Counted from the first letter of the stretch, positions 1 through 12,064 are shown. The stretch: 64,000 bases of DNA from Ligustrum vulgare (GCA_963555705.1 OY743184.1:26188639-26252638); one strand, 5' to 3'. Notes: generated by a model from the letters alone, not told the origin. Made by a program: numbers and translations.

Positions 1-434
1 TAGTTGAACAATCAATCATTGATGAAAATTCCTTATAAGGTCACGTATGACTATTGGCGATTTAGATAAAATTATTTACAGACACTCCTAGTGGACCGTT
101 CTTAGTGATTACAAATATTGATGTTCTCTGTGATGTTCCTCAAATCACCAATGACGCTTCAGTCACCAATGAGAATTTGCCGGTGATCGCATATGATATG
201 ACTATTGATAATTCATATTAGAATTCATAAGTATTGATGATTCATATGAAATATTGGTAGTGGTAGTGTTGTTGATGCAAACACCTTTGTTGGCGATTAT
301 TGATGGTTCAATATTGTTAGGAATGTCGTTGGAAATCACCCACAATTCTTAGTTGCCAACGGAAAGTCATCGTTCTCACTCATAAAATTTTAGTTTTCAA
401 TACTTTTGGGTTTTTCACATTCTTACGATAAGGG

Positions 435-505
<71 letters not shown>

Positions 506-1086
506 TATTTTCTTATAATATTACTAACTTATAAGTAATTTTTAGTTTTCGTTTTGTTCGTGGTAGAGTTTTCGGATTATTTGTTGACGGATTTTCTTTT
601 ATAAGTTAAAAGTGTTAAATTATTTATGTTTTTAATATTTTTAACTAAAAAGAAATTCATAATATTTAATTATCTTTTAATTTTATTAACTACCAAAAAA
701 AACTCATTAAAAGAAAAGTAAAAATACTTAATTATTAAAAACGGAGGCTTTCGGTAATCAAAGGCCTTAGGTGCCCGCCTAGATTTTTTAATACTTGAGT
801 CGTTCTGGAACTTATTTGTGACATCACTTTTGCATATCATAAAATAACCAACTTATTAATTAAATGTTGGTTTCAACTTTCGTAGAAGATGAATACATAA
901 TTTAGAGATTATTAGAGAAGCTTCAGATTTGAGCCTCTTAAAATTAACTTTTTATACCGATGTTTTCTTTTGTCAATAAGTAATTATAGATACCGGTCTC
1001 AATATGTTTTCAATAGTGGACACTGCTTATAGTACCCACCAAAGGCTTGGTACCTTGATATTGGGTAATACGGACGAAGTGCCACA
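1..1086. other. Gene-free AT-rich stretch
   Basis: No coding region, RNA gene or transposon end could be recognised. The only clear structure is the TA microsatellite listed separately. Short reading frames here are not supported by any family resemblance. Confidence 0.6.
437..497. repeat. (TA)n microsatellite
   Basis: About 60 bases of uninterrupted alternating AT, flanked by ordinary AT-rich sequence. Confidence 0.95.
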
Positions 1087-2626
1087 TGGTCGGTTGACCT
1101 AGGACACTATAGCATTCCATTATAGACACGAACCAAATATTCTTTATATAAATGGAAAATGCTTTTTCCCTCCAAGAACTGCTTTAGACACTAGAAAAAC
1201 TATCATGTGCACTCAAAAATATGAATAGATATAAATATGATAACGTCTCCATCATTTGGATAGGATAGTTAACGGAGGAATTGGGTTTTAGTTTTAAAAT
1301 ATGATTCCTCAGTTGCATTCCTATAATGATTTGAACTTTGGTATATTGTTAAGTTTTTATTTTGGAGTTCTGTTATAATGATCAATGGAAGTTTCCTTCA
1401 ACTCCATTTATGCTCTTTGTTTCCTGAAAAAGGAGGGGTATTCTCCCCTGTTGTAACTCCTGTGTGAAATTAGTTTCAAGGAAGAAAATAAGAATGTCAA
1501 AATGTAAAGTTTCTGATATAAATTGTGTGTACCTTTATTTCTTGTGGTCGGTTGACCTGGGACACTATAGCATTCCATTATAGACACGAACCAAATATTC
1601 TTTATATAAATGGAAAATGTTTTTCCCTCCAAGAACTGCTTTAGACACTAGAAAAACTATCATGTGCACTCAAAAATATGAATAGATATAAATATGATAA
1701 CGTCTCCATCATTTGGATAGGACAGTTAAGGGAGGAATTGGGTTTTAGTTTTAAAATATGATTCCTCAGTTGCATTCCTATAATGATTTGAACTTTGGTC
1801 TATTGTTAAGTTTTTATTTTGGAGTTCTGTTAATTTTGATCAAAATGACAAAAAAGGCGATTTTTATGATAATAAAGGAAAATCTATCTGATGCAAAATG
1901 ATTTTCGTATGTTAGATAATGATCAATGGAAGTTTCCTTCAACTCCATTTATGCTCTTTGTTTCCTGAAAAAGGCGGGGTATTCTCCCCTGTTGTAACTC
2001 CTGTGTGAAATTAGTTTCAAGGAAGAAAATAAGAATGTCGAAATGTAAAGTTTCTGATAAGAAATTGTGTGTACCTTTATTTCTTGTGGTCGATTGACCT
2101 GGGACACTATAGCATTCCATTATAGACACGAACCAAATATTCTTTATATAAATGGAAAATGTTTTTCCCTCCAAGAACTGCTTTAGACACTAGAAAAACT
2201 ATCATGTGCACTCAAAAATATGAATAGATATAAATATGATAACGTCTCCATCATTTGGATAGGACAGTTAACGGAGGAATTGGGTTTTAGTTTTAAAATA
2301 TGATTCCTCAGTTGCATTCCTATAATGATTTGAACTTTGGTCTATTGTTAAGTTTTTATTTTGGAGTTCTGTTAATTTTGATCAAAATGACAAAAAAAGG
2401 CGATTTTTATGATAATAAAGTAAAATCTATCTGATGCAGAATGATTTTCATATGTCAGATAATGATCAATGGAAGTTTCCTTCAACTCCATTTATGCTCT
2501 TTGTTTCCTGAAAAAGGCATATTCTCCCCTGTTGTAACTCCTGTGTGAAATTAGTTTCAAGCAAGAAAATAAGAATGTCGAAATGTAAAGTTTCTGATAA
2601 GAAATTGTGTGTACCTTTATTTCTTG
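1087..2626. repeat. Tandem triplication of a flank/LTR junction
   Basis: Three head-to-tail copies start at 1087, 1545 and 2087 (spacings 458 and 542 bases) with the shared phrase tggtcg(g/a)ttgacct. Copies 2 and 3 contain genomic flank followed by ctatc|tgatgca, the junction where the Ty3/gypsy LTR beginning at 2432 meets its target site, plus about 190 bases of LTR. Copy 1 lacks some 80 bases around that junction. The duplication therefore postdates the retroelement insertion. Short minus-strand ORFs repeated in each copy are by-products of the repetition. Confidence 0.85.
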
Positions 2627-3451
2627 TAGAAGAGGGTTATATATTGTGGTCTTGATGTAACCGCTCATTAAGGAGGATGTAATCACCCATTATGAGGTGA
2701 TAACGATTTTTAAAGTAGTGGAGTGTAACATGCTCCTTGTATTATGCTGCCACGTGTGTAACATGTTAGAAGAAAATTCAGAGAAACAAAATAAATGATC
2801 AAAGTGAAGGCCCGTGTTTACACGGTTTCCTTAAATCGAATTCGCCGCCTCACCGGGGTGCACGAGGTTTAGATCGGTATTCGGTTCCCAGGATACAATC
2901 GGTTGTCGGCTAGCGTTGCACTACGTTAACCGCCTATCGAACTAGCTGTGTATTTCTCTCGAAGTACTTTGGTAAAGGAAGGAAAAGAACAAAATCGAGG
3001 CTGCTGGAAATGAGGAAGAGGAAGCTGAATTTTTTGCTTTTCCACTTGTGTTTGCTGGTTTGTTTTTCACGACATATTCAACTGAGAATGGGTCACTATT
3101 TATAGGTTCAAAATAGCCAACAGTTTCATGTCCATTCAATTGTAAAACTGAAAATTTAAATTCTAAAAAACACCCAACCATTTAATTTTGAAACTGAAAG
3201 TTTTCCATTTTTCTGAAACAGAAGGAATTGGAAATTGATGGCTTTGATGACTGTTATGGCTGTTAATTTCCATTTATGGTTGCTAATTTTCATTCATTTT
3301 TTCCAACATAACATTAATTTGTGAATACTATTGGATCGTATTCGTGTAAATATCACATCGTATTCGATGACCGAATCAATGATAGGTGAAAAAATGATCG
3401 TTAATCATAGTCCTTGATCGTTATAATGATCTGAATATTATAAAAGTATCA
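2432..3451 (-). repeat. Left (3') LTR of element 1, interrupted
   Basis: About 486 bases of LTR in two parts (2432-2763 and 3309-3451), separated by a solo LTR. Both parts align with the right LTR at 21748-22220, including a shared stretch about conversion of 'gtggagtgtaacatgctcc' and the later 'aatatcacatcgtattcg'. Confidence 0.85.
2764..3308 (-). mobile_element. Solo LTR inserted in the left LTR of element 1
   Basis: A 545-base insert with termini TGTTAGAAG and TTCCAACA, flanked by the duplication taaca (2759-2763 and 3309-3313). The right LTR of element 1 is continuous at the same place. A minus-strand TATAAATAG box (around 3095-3104) suggests the LTR reads on the minus strand. No internal retroviral domain is present, so it is a solo LTR. 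The family is unknown; TGTTAGAA-type ends are common among Ty1/copia elements. Confidence 0.8.
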
Positions 3452-3742
3452 AAGTCCCCTAAGATGATCAGGATTTTCTATACGAATGAATCGTAATCGT
3501 TTGATTATTCCTCTTAAACGAACTATCATTACCTTTGAGTAATGATTCAACCTATTTAATAGACTTACACGCTTCACCGGGATATTTAGGCTCTAGTCCC
3601 CAAGAGACATGTCTCTTTCTGAAACGACACGTCACTTCAATGTGCTAGCAATTATTTCAAATACGAAGAGACGAGAATATCTAGGGTTTCCTGGAATCAA
3701 GACGCCAACCGTCATTTGCATGCATATGTGTATGTATATAAG

Positions 3743-3750
3743 TATATAAA
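3743..3750 (+). promoter_or_regulatory. Candidate TATA box upstream of the extra ORF
   Basis: TATATAAA on the plus strand, about 280 bases before the first coding segment of the Transposase_28-like ORF. It lies in non-LTR internal sequence, so it could serve a separate plus-strand transcript antisense to gag-pol. Placement is by motif only. Confidence 0.35.
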
Positions 3751-4026
3751 GGAGTTCACTTTAGATTTAAACATTCCCTGTGATTTGGATTTTTCTTCTT
3801 CCATTTTCTACCGTAAGTTCTGATGCGGTTTCCTATGGACTGTGATTCTTCATCATCAACAAAGTATTTTATCATCATCTCTTCTCTTTCTTTTCCAAGG
3901 GTGTGGTTTTGGTGGGAGCAAAAAATAAAAAAATAAAAAAATTGAGAGTTTTGATATTTTTTGCATGATATATTATCATATTTAAGAAGTGGTTCTTGGA
4001 AGGTTTGTTGTTTAATTTCCTGGGAG

Positions 4027-5867
4027 ATGGATCCTATTGACATATTAGATAGTGATAAAGAAGAGGGAAGAGTATCATTACCATTAAGTAGGGTTGGTGA
4101 CCATTCTTCTTCTTCTTTCCCCTCCTTTAACAAATATTTAGTTGTGCTTCGAGCTATCCTACATCCCCATCTCCTTCTATCTCCTCCGATCGTACCATTT
4201 CTGATGTTTTCCCTATTTACCCTCAAATGCAGCAAAAGATGGCTCGTACACGGCCTCTTCGCCAAATTCGGGAAGCTATAGTCATTCCCAATTACAAGAG
4301 TTGTTACAATAATCTTCGATTAGTAGAGGTGCTCAATTCTTTTATCCTTTTTCCTGACCATTCTTATCGTGCACCAAGAGATGATGAACACCTTGGGGAA
4401 GGGGGGAAGGTGAGGAGACAGTCTACTTGGATTCAGTGGAGGGTGGTATTTGACTTCCCTTTCATTCTTTTCTTGTACATTTGCTTTGTTTTTTCGATCT
4501 TAACCCTGCTCAATTAGCTCCTAATTCTTGGAGAATTCTTGTGTACTTCCTTCTAATATGTTTGAAGAACGACATCGTTCCTTCATTAAACCTTCTACAA
4601 TCTGTGATCAAGTTGAAACCCCATTGCAACAATAATAGCTTAGTCATGTTCAATACAAAAAATGATTTCCAAATTCCTTCTTACCCATCTTCCCAACCTG
4701 GGTTGAAGATCTGGTTTTTCTTTGTTAAACGAAACAACAGACCCTTCCTGTTTCTAACATCTTGGAATCGTCCAGATTTTGGTGCTTTTAATGACTCAGT
4801 AGTACTTTCGAAGAACAAAGAAGAACCTCTTCGGATCATACAAGGATGCAACCCTCTTGGTGATCGAATGAAAGAGGTCCCTACTGAAGATTTTCTTATC
4901 GAAAATCGTATAAATTTTCCTGAGGGTAACATTCTATATCCTTCTTATCAACATTGTTTTCTTTCTTTTTTCAAAGATATTGATACCTTTTGTTTTATGT
5001 CTTTTAGACGAAATGAGTTTCAACTCTGATAAAGTCGAAGCACTATTGAAGGCGAAAGCTGACCAAGGGAAAATGTGTCAAAAGAAAAGCAAGTGATATG
5101 AGTTTTCCTGTTGATCCACCAATCGAACTTTCAGTTGATTGTTCAATACGACCCTCAACTTCTACTCATCCTCGCACTCCACTTCGATCTATAACCATTC
5201 CTCGTCCTGGGGGACAAGAGGCTTTAGCTCGATCTGCGGTTCATGTGGACAAGAATTTCCAGGCCATTGCTAATGCACTCGATTAGAACTTGTTGGAAGA
5301 TATGAAAAGGAAAGGTGGTGTCAGCATTTATCGTACCTTTTCAGCTAACATGAGAAAGGTTGTTAGATAAACCTCTATTATATTTTTTATTTGTTAACAT
5401 TCTAATGCATGAAATAATTTTCAGGTTTTGACCATGGAGCGAGCTCTCCTCGAATGGCTAAAGACGACCTCCAAGGGCTATTCTGAGGTCTTAAATATGA
5501 ACTTTTAGCTGGAGAGGGAGATGGTCGAGATGAAAAAACTTTTGATTGAAAAGGACAAGTCTTTGGCGGAGAAAGATTCTTCGATCTCCTCACTGCAAGT
5601 AGAATATAAACGATAACTTGAGTCTTGTGGTCGTGAAGCTGTTCAGGCTATAAGAATTCTCTTGGATTTGATGAAGTGGTTGGAGTGTTTGGAGTAAAAT
5701 CCATGATCCACACCTACAAAAAGGTGAAGAATTGGCATAGCAACAATCATCCTGAAGTCGATCTCGACGAATTCAAGGGTTTTGCTGATGCTAAAACTTT
5801 AGAGGAAGAATATGATCACGATGGTGATGCTTCATATCAATCTCCCCCTCTCAATGAAGACCATTAG
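4027..5867 (+). pseudogene. Antisense extra ORF of element 1, Transposase_28-like (broken)
   Basis: The stretch 4440-5029 encodes a segment (AQLAPNSWRILVYFLLIC and following, then a KIWFFFVKR-type block) resembling the plant 'putative gypsy type transposon' domain (Transposase_28). A frame change near 4460-4490 separates it from an upstream coding part (4227-4500). Further coding pieces follow: 5098-5286 (Pro/Ser/Thr-rich, then VHVDKNFQAIANALD), 5430-5620 (Lys/Glu-rich, coiled-coil-like, with in-frame stops) and 5676-5867 (acidic C terminus ending before a TAG). The whole is convergent with, and antisense to, gag-pol of element 1. Function of the family is not known to me beyond its occurrence in gypsy elements. 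Several frameshifts make the copy inactive, unless some gaps are introns (one GT-AG-like gap lies near 5350-5424). Confidence 0.6.
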
Positions 5868-6039
5868 ATTTAAAAAGAATTTTGTAATAGTATGATAGGA
5901 AGTATTTTATGCTACTTTTTTGTACTTCCTGACTTTTTTGAATGGAATATCATTTTTCCTTTTCATGTTCACTATAATATAAATTATCTGAACCTTTTTT
6001 TTTATTTATGATCATTTGTCAATAACTCGATACTTTGTT

Positions 6040-6545
6040 GATGACAAGGTCTTTTTATGATCATCCATAGTCGATACGATGCTTCGTTTATTTCAAAATC
6101 TTTTGTGATCAAATATAGCAATCTATTGCTTTTGCTCGTGAAAAGTTATTTTTGTTATTGTTTATTAACGATTTGATGTTTTGCTCATTATAAATTCTTG
6201 TTATGGAAATTTATAAATGATTTGATACTTTGCTCAAGAATAAGTCTTTTTCGAACGTTTAATAACAATCTAATGATTTGCTCGTGATAAAGTTTTTTTG
6301 ATTGTTTAATAATGATTTAATGTTTTGCTTGTGACAAAGTCTTTTTTGATCGTTTAATAATGATTTAATTCATTGCTCGTGAAAAAAAAAATTTGATCGT
6401 TTAATAATGATTTGATGCTTTACTCATGACAAAGTCCTTTTTGATAATTTAATAACGATTTAGTGCTTTGCTCATGACAAAGTCTTTTTTTATCATTTAA
6501 TAACAATCTAATGCTTTGCTCATGAAAAAATCTTTTTTGATCGTT
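6040..6545. repeat. Degenerate ~60-base tandem array
   Basis: At least six imperfect units built on 'tttgatcgtttaataatga' followed by 'tttgctcatgacaaagtc' variants. It sits between the end of the antisense ORF and the truncated integrase of element 1, so it occupies the convergent 3' junction of the two coding strands. Confidence 0.8.
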
Positions 6546-6599
6546 GATTTCGAAATCACCAACATTTCATTTCATCGTGCAGAAAAAAGGAATTACATT

Positions 6600-6900
6600 T
6601 CAAAGAAGATAATATCTTCTATTCTTTTGAAACAGGGGGCGCCCCACGATATCAAGTCTCCATTGGTAGAATGGTTGTACCCAAAAGACGTGAATCAAAC
6701 TTCCATATTTTTGACAAGTTTCACAACGCTTCACCAACTCCCGTACATCTTTCTTGAGAGTAGGCCAAAATTAGCCTTGTCTGAGATTTTTAAAACCCAA
6801 CATGTTTCCTCCCAAATGATTACCACATGCACCAGAATGAATTTTCTCCAATATTTGACAACCCTCTTCCTCTGTTACACATTTCAAGTATGACATCGAT
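6600..6900 (-). pseudogene. Integrase N-terminal part of element 1 (H2C2 finger and core start)
   Basis: Reading minus from about 6895 gives an H2C2 zinc-binding segment: HSGACGNHLGG, then FWPTLKKDVRELVKRCETC, followed by the start of the integrase core with QWRLDIVG, whose Asp matches the first catalytic residue. A stop interrupts the finger region and the reading frame ends near 6600, where the tandem array begins, so most of the DDE core is absent. Family: Ty3/gypsy integrase, which joins cDNA ends to host DNA. It follows the RNase H remnant in normal gag-pol order. Confidence 0.75.
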
Positions 6901-7290
6901 ATTCCTTTCTCTATAGTTTTCCTTTAATCAAACAGAAATTGGTTGCTTGAAATCGCAATTTTCTTGCTTCGATACAATCATCAGGTGTCCACCCGTAAAG
7001 TAAATTTGCCTTAATTCAATCCGTCCAAGAATTATCATGCATTCCCATTACTTCGATTCAAGCAGATATTATCCGAACATTCACACTTATAAGCAGTGAG
7101 TCCCAATTTGAGATTTTTGATAATTGATCTGCATGCATATTTGATTCCCTTGGGATTTTGTCAATTTGCCATTATTGAAACCCTCTTTGCAAATCTCTAA
7201 CTTTCATGACATACTCAAGAACTCAAGCATTCTTGACATCAAAGTCCCTTGTCACTTGTCACACGACTGGTTGGGAATCACTGTACACCA

Positions 7291-7503
7291 TCACCGAGAA
7301 AGCTCCATATGATTGACCATTTCTAATTGCAAAATCAAAGCCTCATACTTTGCTTCATTATTTGTGGCTGTGAAAAACAATTGTATAGCATATTCAAATT
7401 TCAATCCCTTTAGAGATATCAATAATACTCCGAATCCTACTCCTTTCTGACTAGACGACCTATGAACATACACTTCCCAGTGTTGTGTCATCTTGTTATT
7501 CAT
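7291..7503 (-). pseudogene. RNase H remnant of element 1
   Basis: The translation contains HWEVYVHRSSSQKGVGFGV and TATNNEAKYEALILQLEM, the layout of the extra (archaeal-type) RNase H found in some Ty3/gypsy polyproteins. The position normally holding the first catalytic Asp (YVDGSS) reads His, and the frame is cut on both sides by stops, so it is inactive. It lies between the RT and integrase remnants on the same strand. Confidence 0.7.
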
Positions 7504-7914
7504 CCTTTTTGGTGTTAGTCTTGCAATAAATTCTGGTAAAACTTGGGCTTTTATTGCTGGACGAGGATTATATTAAAGATCGTGTTATACAAAGTCTACT
7601 GCCCATTTGATTAGTTGACCAAATGTTTCTAGACAATGTAAAATATGTTTCAATGATTGGTTTGTTATTACAGTTCTTGGGTGAGATTGAAAGTATGGCC
7701 GAAACTTACGTGCTACCATCACCAAAGCTAGAACTAATTGCTCTACCAAAGAGTATCTTTATTCAGCTGATTTCATCATATACCTAACATAATACACTGG
7801 TTTTTTTGTTCCTTGATCGTTTTTAATTAGCACAGTACTAACAACATGTTCTGAAACAATAAGATATAATCGAAGCCGATTCCCAGCAATAGGTCGTACT
7901 AATACGGGTGGAGT

Positions 7915-8740
7915 CTATAATATGTTTTTAAATTTATTCAAACTGCCATCACATTCTTCATTCCAATCAAAGTTGGCCCCCTTGTGTATAGCCCGAAAGA
8001 ATGGTGAACAATGATCTGCTGCTCTTGACATAAATTTGTTAAGTGCGATGATTCTTCCTGTTGATCGTTGTACATCTTTCATATTCTGGGGCTTTTCCAT
8101 TTCCAAAATTACTTTGATTTTATCATGATTAGCTTCAATTTCTCATGGTGATACCATGAATCCCAAGAATTTTCCTCCACTAGCTCAAAATACACATTTT
8201 TAGAATTAAATTGTAGTTTATGATCAATAGCTACGTCAAAAATGTGTTTCAGATCATCAAAATGATTTTCCTTCTTCATGATGTGAACCACCATATCATC
8301 CACATATGCTTTTATTTGAATATCCAATTTCTTTTTCAAAAACTTTGTTCACCATATATTGATATGTTGCTCCTTCATTCTTTAAGCCAACCGGCATCGA
8401 GGTGCAGAAAAATACGTACATCTGTGATAAAAAGAGGTTTTTTCTTCATCATTTTCTGCCATTTTTATTTGATGATAACCTGAAAATGCATCCAAGAAGC
8501 TCATTTTCTCCATTCTAGCAGTTGCATCCACTAAAGCATCTATTCATGGAAAAGGGTAACAATCCTTTGGACTTGCATGATTTAGATCTGTGTAATCAAT
8601 ACACATTCTCCACTTCCCATTCGGATTTTTAACCGAAACCACATTTTCCAACCAATGAGGAAATTCAACCACTCCGACGAACTTCGCTTTTAATAATTTG
8701 TTTACTTACTCTTGAACCATCATCTGACGTTCGAGTGCAA
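7915..8740 (-). pseudogene. Reverse transcriptase remnant of element 1
   Basis: Minus-strand pieces in order: a fingers/palm part around 8740-8350 with FGLKNEGATYQYMVNKVF-like sequence, the catalytic AYVDDMVV box in 8109-8339 (YVDD), and a thumb/connection part at 7915-8106 (KPQNMKDVQ...GRIIALNKFMSRAADHCSPF). Frameshifts divide the pieces. The family is Ty3/gypsy RT, which copies element RNA into cDNA. Order relative to the protease (right) and RNase H (left) is as expected for a minus-strand gag-pol. Confidence 0.75.
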
Positions 8741-8954
8741 AATGCCATTTGCTTTGTTTGATTGGCTTTGATATAAGAAATACATTCAAAAAATGTTGCG
8801 AAATTCCTCTTGATATTCCTTCAATTTCTTCTACTGTCCATGCAAAAGCTTCTTTCTTTTCTCGAATGAGATCCACTATCTATTTAGATTCTTCTTCATT
8901 CAACGTGCTAATGATTCGAATAATTTTATTAGGTTCGATCTCTTTATCAATTAT

Positions 8955-9420
8955 CTAGTCTGTTGATTTTAAACAAGGTATCATCACAGCCTCAGAGCTT
9001 TCAACTACCATGATGGATTGCTTTATCATCATACTTTCTAGATAACATATCAGTGAGCCTAATTGATTTCCCTTGATCGCGCCAATACCTCTGGTCGTGG
9101 GGAATTTAATTTTTTTGATAATAAGTTGATGGTACCCCTTGAATGGCATGTATTAGTGGTCGTCCATAAATGGCATTGTAAGCTATTTTCACATCTACGA
9201 TTAAGAACTTAGTTTGTACCGCTATGGTAGCGGGATACGATCCTAAACATAATGTTAAATGGATCAAACCCTCTACTTTTATAGTTACTTCTCCAAAACT
9301 ATGCAGTGGTGTGGCTACAAGTCTCATATCATCTCTTTGTAAACTCAAAGCTCTGAAAACTTCATAAGTCATCACATTAGTTGCACTACCATTATCAACG
9401 AGAATCCTTTTTTACATCAT
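8955..9420 (-). pseudogene. Aspartic protease remnant of element 1
   Basis: Just upstream of an ORF at 9375 the minus strand reads ILVDNGSATNVMTYEVF, the retropepsin active-site neighbourhood with DNG in place of DSG/DTG, followed by a beta-rich segment (GEVTIKVEGLIHLTLCLG, YNAIYGRP). A frameshift sits near 9110 and another at about 9410. It would process the Gag-Pol polyprotein. It lies between the CCHC-like segment and the RT remnant. Confidence 0.7.
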
Positions 9421-9621
9421 AACTTACTATGTCACCAATTATGACTAAGGCGTCATCATGGGGATACGTCACACCTTTCTTAACTGCTTCTCCAAATATT
9501 ATGTCGTCAAAATATGATGATCGTGTTAAGATTGCATTAACATCTATTGAGTGAACATATCCTTTGCATGAGTTTTTTTAGTCCCGCCCCCCCGAAGCCA
9601 ATCCTTCTGAAATCACATTAA

Positions 9622-9828
9622 TCACCCCGACATGAGATCGTTCTTCCCCAGTTGGAACGGGGGGTTTGTCTTCGTCGTACGATCTTGCACATATTTACTC
9701 AACGATACCCTTTGAATTAGACTTTTGATCTCATCCTTTAGAATCTTACAATTTTTAGTGTGATGTCCATGATCTTTGTAGAATTCACAATACTTTGTCT
9801 TATCTCGTAGATGCTGAGGTGTGGTCAT
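9622..9828 (-). pseudogene. Gag/protease linker with zinc-knuckle-like motif, element 1
   Basis: KYCEFYKDHGHHTKNC, followed by LKDEIKSLIQRVSLSKYV, is the modified His/Cys cluster seen after the capsid part of Ty3/gypsy Gag. It is a short open segment within an otherwise interrupted frame between gag and protease. Confidence 0.65.
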
Positions 9829-10237
9829 CTATTGTGGCCATTGTAAGTCATTACGAGGTTTGATATCCAGTAATACTTTTGCTCGTGGTGTGTTTAAGGG
9901 GTGCATTCATTCGAACCTTTAGTTGGTTTGAAATGGTAATCTCTTCTTTCTTAGGACTGGCCTCCCTATGCTCCTTTCCTTTATCGTTCTTTCATTTTGA
10001 ATTTTCTAACACGTGATCTTTGAAACCCCTAGTAACATTCAATATTTCTTCGCAATCAATATACTTTTCCACTTCTTTGGAGAAGCTCTGTCATCGTTAC
10101 TAGTGCCTTTTCGATAGCGAGGTATTGAATCCATGATTCCTCAATCCATTGATCATAGCTGTGATACTGAAGGCATTTGCAAATTCTTGACTACCAAGGC
10201 TGCTTGATTGAAATGAGTTACATAATCCCTCAACAAT

Positions 10238-10612
10238 TCATCTTTTATGTTGAATAATTTGTATTAGTCTAATTACACTCTTCTTTTGTCGAGAATTGCT
10301 TGCAAAGAATGTAGCGAATTTGGTGGAAAAATCTGAAAAGGACTTGATCGATCTAGGAGGTAGAGTACCATACCAATCTCTTGCTTCTTTTCTCAATGTG
10401 TAGGGGGGGGGGGGGGGGGGGAGGAATGCACAGCAAGCAATTGCATCAGGTATCCCATGCAAATGCATCATATCTTGAAAATTTCGCAAATGATAGATGG
10501 GATCGGTCGTTCCATCATATTTTTTAATTCGAGGAGACTTGAAAGAATCTGGAAGTGGTACTGCCATGATTTTCAAGATAAATAGATCCTCACTTATAAA
10601 CACTGGTCGAGG
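10238..10612 (-). pseudogene. Gag capsid portion of element 1 (downstream part)
   Basis: The segment has the retrotransposon Gag pattern: PLPDSFKSPRIKKYDGTTDP, an acidic-aromatic block with ARDWYGTLPPRSIKSF, then FATFFASNS. A G homopolymer at 10407-10422 creates an artificial proline run and probably a frame change. The Gag coding sequence is interrupted at 10613-10618 by element 2; its N-terminal part resumes at 21348. Confidence 0.7.
10407..10422. repeat. Poly-G tract in element 1 gag
   Basis: A run of about 16 G interrupts the gag coding segment and gives a spurious polyproline on the minus strand. Confidence 0.85.
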
Positions 10613-10617
10613 TGTTG

Positions 10618-11330
10618 TGATGTGAACACCTTTGGTATGTTGACCAAAAATTCTCACAACAATTTGAATCAATACAAAAAAGTTAAAATTGATAATAAAT
10701 GAATATTAACCAAAACTTAATCTAACCAAAATTTCAAGGAATAAACCCTAACCCAATGAGTAGAAATAAGTAGATACCAAGATTTTAGATTCAGCAAAAA
10801 CACAAGAATAACAACTCTAAATGAAGTTGAAGAAATTCCAAAGAGAAACTTGATTAAAGAAGGGATTTACCTTCAATTGTGTCTTGCACTTACAATGAAA
10901 AAAAGTTAAAAATTAAGGTTTGAGGATTTTTAGGTATTTATAGTATAAGTATATGGGAAAAATAAATAAATTCAAAAATAGTACAAAAATCCCACACTTC
11001 TTGTGTCTAGGGTAACCGTGCGGTCACACGGTACATTTAGGTACGGCTACGCGGCAGAAAAAAATAAGGTTCTGTCTTCCTCTTGTTCGCGGTCACACGA
11101 TGATTTCAACCGTGCGGTCGCACTGTTGAAACTTCAACCAGATTCATGTTTTTGCATGTTTTGATCTCCAACTTGAATCTTGGTTCATTTCTCGACGTGT
11201 CTTCCATTTGGGATTGGCTCCAAACTTTGTCAACGAGTCTCATCATCGACTCTTAAACCTCCTTGGTCTTGGACCTTGTCATGGGCCCCACTAGCACGTG
11301 AATCGAGGCTTGACTTTCTTGGTCTCATCA
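10618..11330 (-). repeat. Left (3') LTR of element 2
   Basis: 713 bases, TG...CA, matching the right LTR at both ends. It carries about 300 bases missing from the right copy (around 10740-10950 and 11075-11155), so one or the other has indels. The minus-strand reading includes a TATA-like segment near 10940. Confidence 0.88.
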
Positions 11331-11343
11331 TCTCCTCCCTCTT
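11331..11343 (-). promoter_or_regulatory. Polypurine tract of element 2
   Basis: The minus strand reads AAGAGGGAGGAGA directly before the 3' LTR, the usual site of plus-strand cDNA priming. Confidence 0.75.
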
Positions 11344-11866
11344 GAAAGGACTCGACCATGAATCTTCACCTACATCAAAATGAGACAAATCAGAAACACT
11401 AAAACTAGCTGAAACATTGTACTCATCTAGAAGATCTAGCTTATAAACATTGTTGTTAATCTTCTCAATGATTTGGAATGGACCATCACCACGTGGTTGC
11501 AATTTGGACATACTTTGATTGGTAAACCACTATTTTCTCAAGTGGAGCCAAACCCAATCACCGGCTCAAAAGTGACCCGCTTTCTACCTTTGTTGGCGTT
11601 GGAAGTGCATTGTTCATTCTTCTTCTCGATTTGAAGTTTGACCTTTTCGTGAAGTGATTTAACCAAGTTCGCCTTTTTTCTTCCCATCTAAGCAACATCT
11701 TTCATCAATAGGCAAAGGAATCAAATCCAAAGGCATTAGCGGGTTAAAACCATAAATAATTTCAAATGGAGAAAATCCGGTAGTAGAATGAATACTCCTA
11801 TTATAAGCAAAATCAACAAAAGATAGATTTTCCTCCCAACTCTTTAGGTTATTCTTAAGGATGGTG
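11344..11866 (-). pseudogene. Integrase C-terminal part of element 2
   Basis: Two pieces: KSWEENLSFVDFAYNRSIHS with TTGFSPFEIIYGFNPLMPLDL (11659-11860), the end of the integrase core, and a post-core part (11344-11511) with GDGPFQIIEKINNNVYKLDL and YNVSASFSVSDLSHFDVGED. The reading frame upstream continues on the far side of the copia insertion, at 14018. A frameshift near 11650 separates the two pieces. No chromodomain is evident. Confidence 0.75.
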
Positions 11867-11871
11867 TGAAT

Positions 11872-12064
11872 TAAAAGAAGAAGAAGAAAAAATATAATGA
11901 AAGAATCCAATTCATTAAAACTGTGAAGATGTATATATACAAGATGATGAGCTGACTAACTTTAATCAGATAACTATGCTAAATATAAACAATAAATACA
12001 AAAATGTAACTTAAATAAATAAGGAAATAAAATAATAATAAACAATTTATTTTAATTCCCAATA
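11872..12064 (-). repeat. Left (3') LTR of the copia element
   Basis: 193 bases, matching 13782-14012 except for indels. The adjoining internal sequence on the minus strand is purine-rich (CTTGAGGGGCA), as expected of a polypurine tract. Confidence 0.88.
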
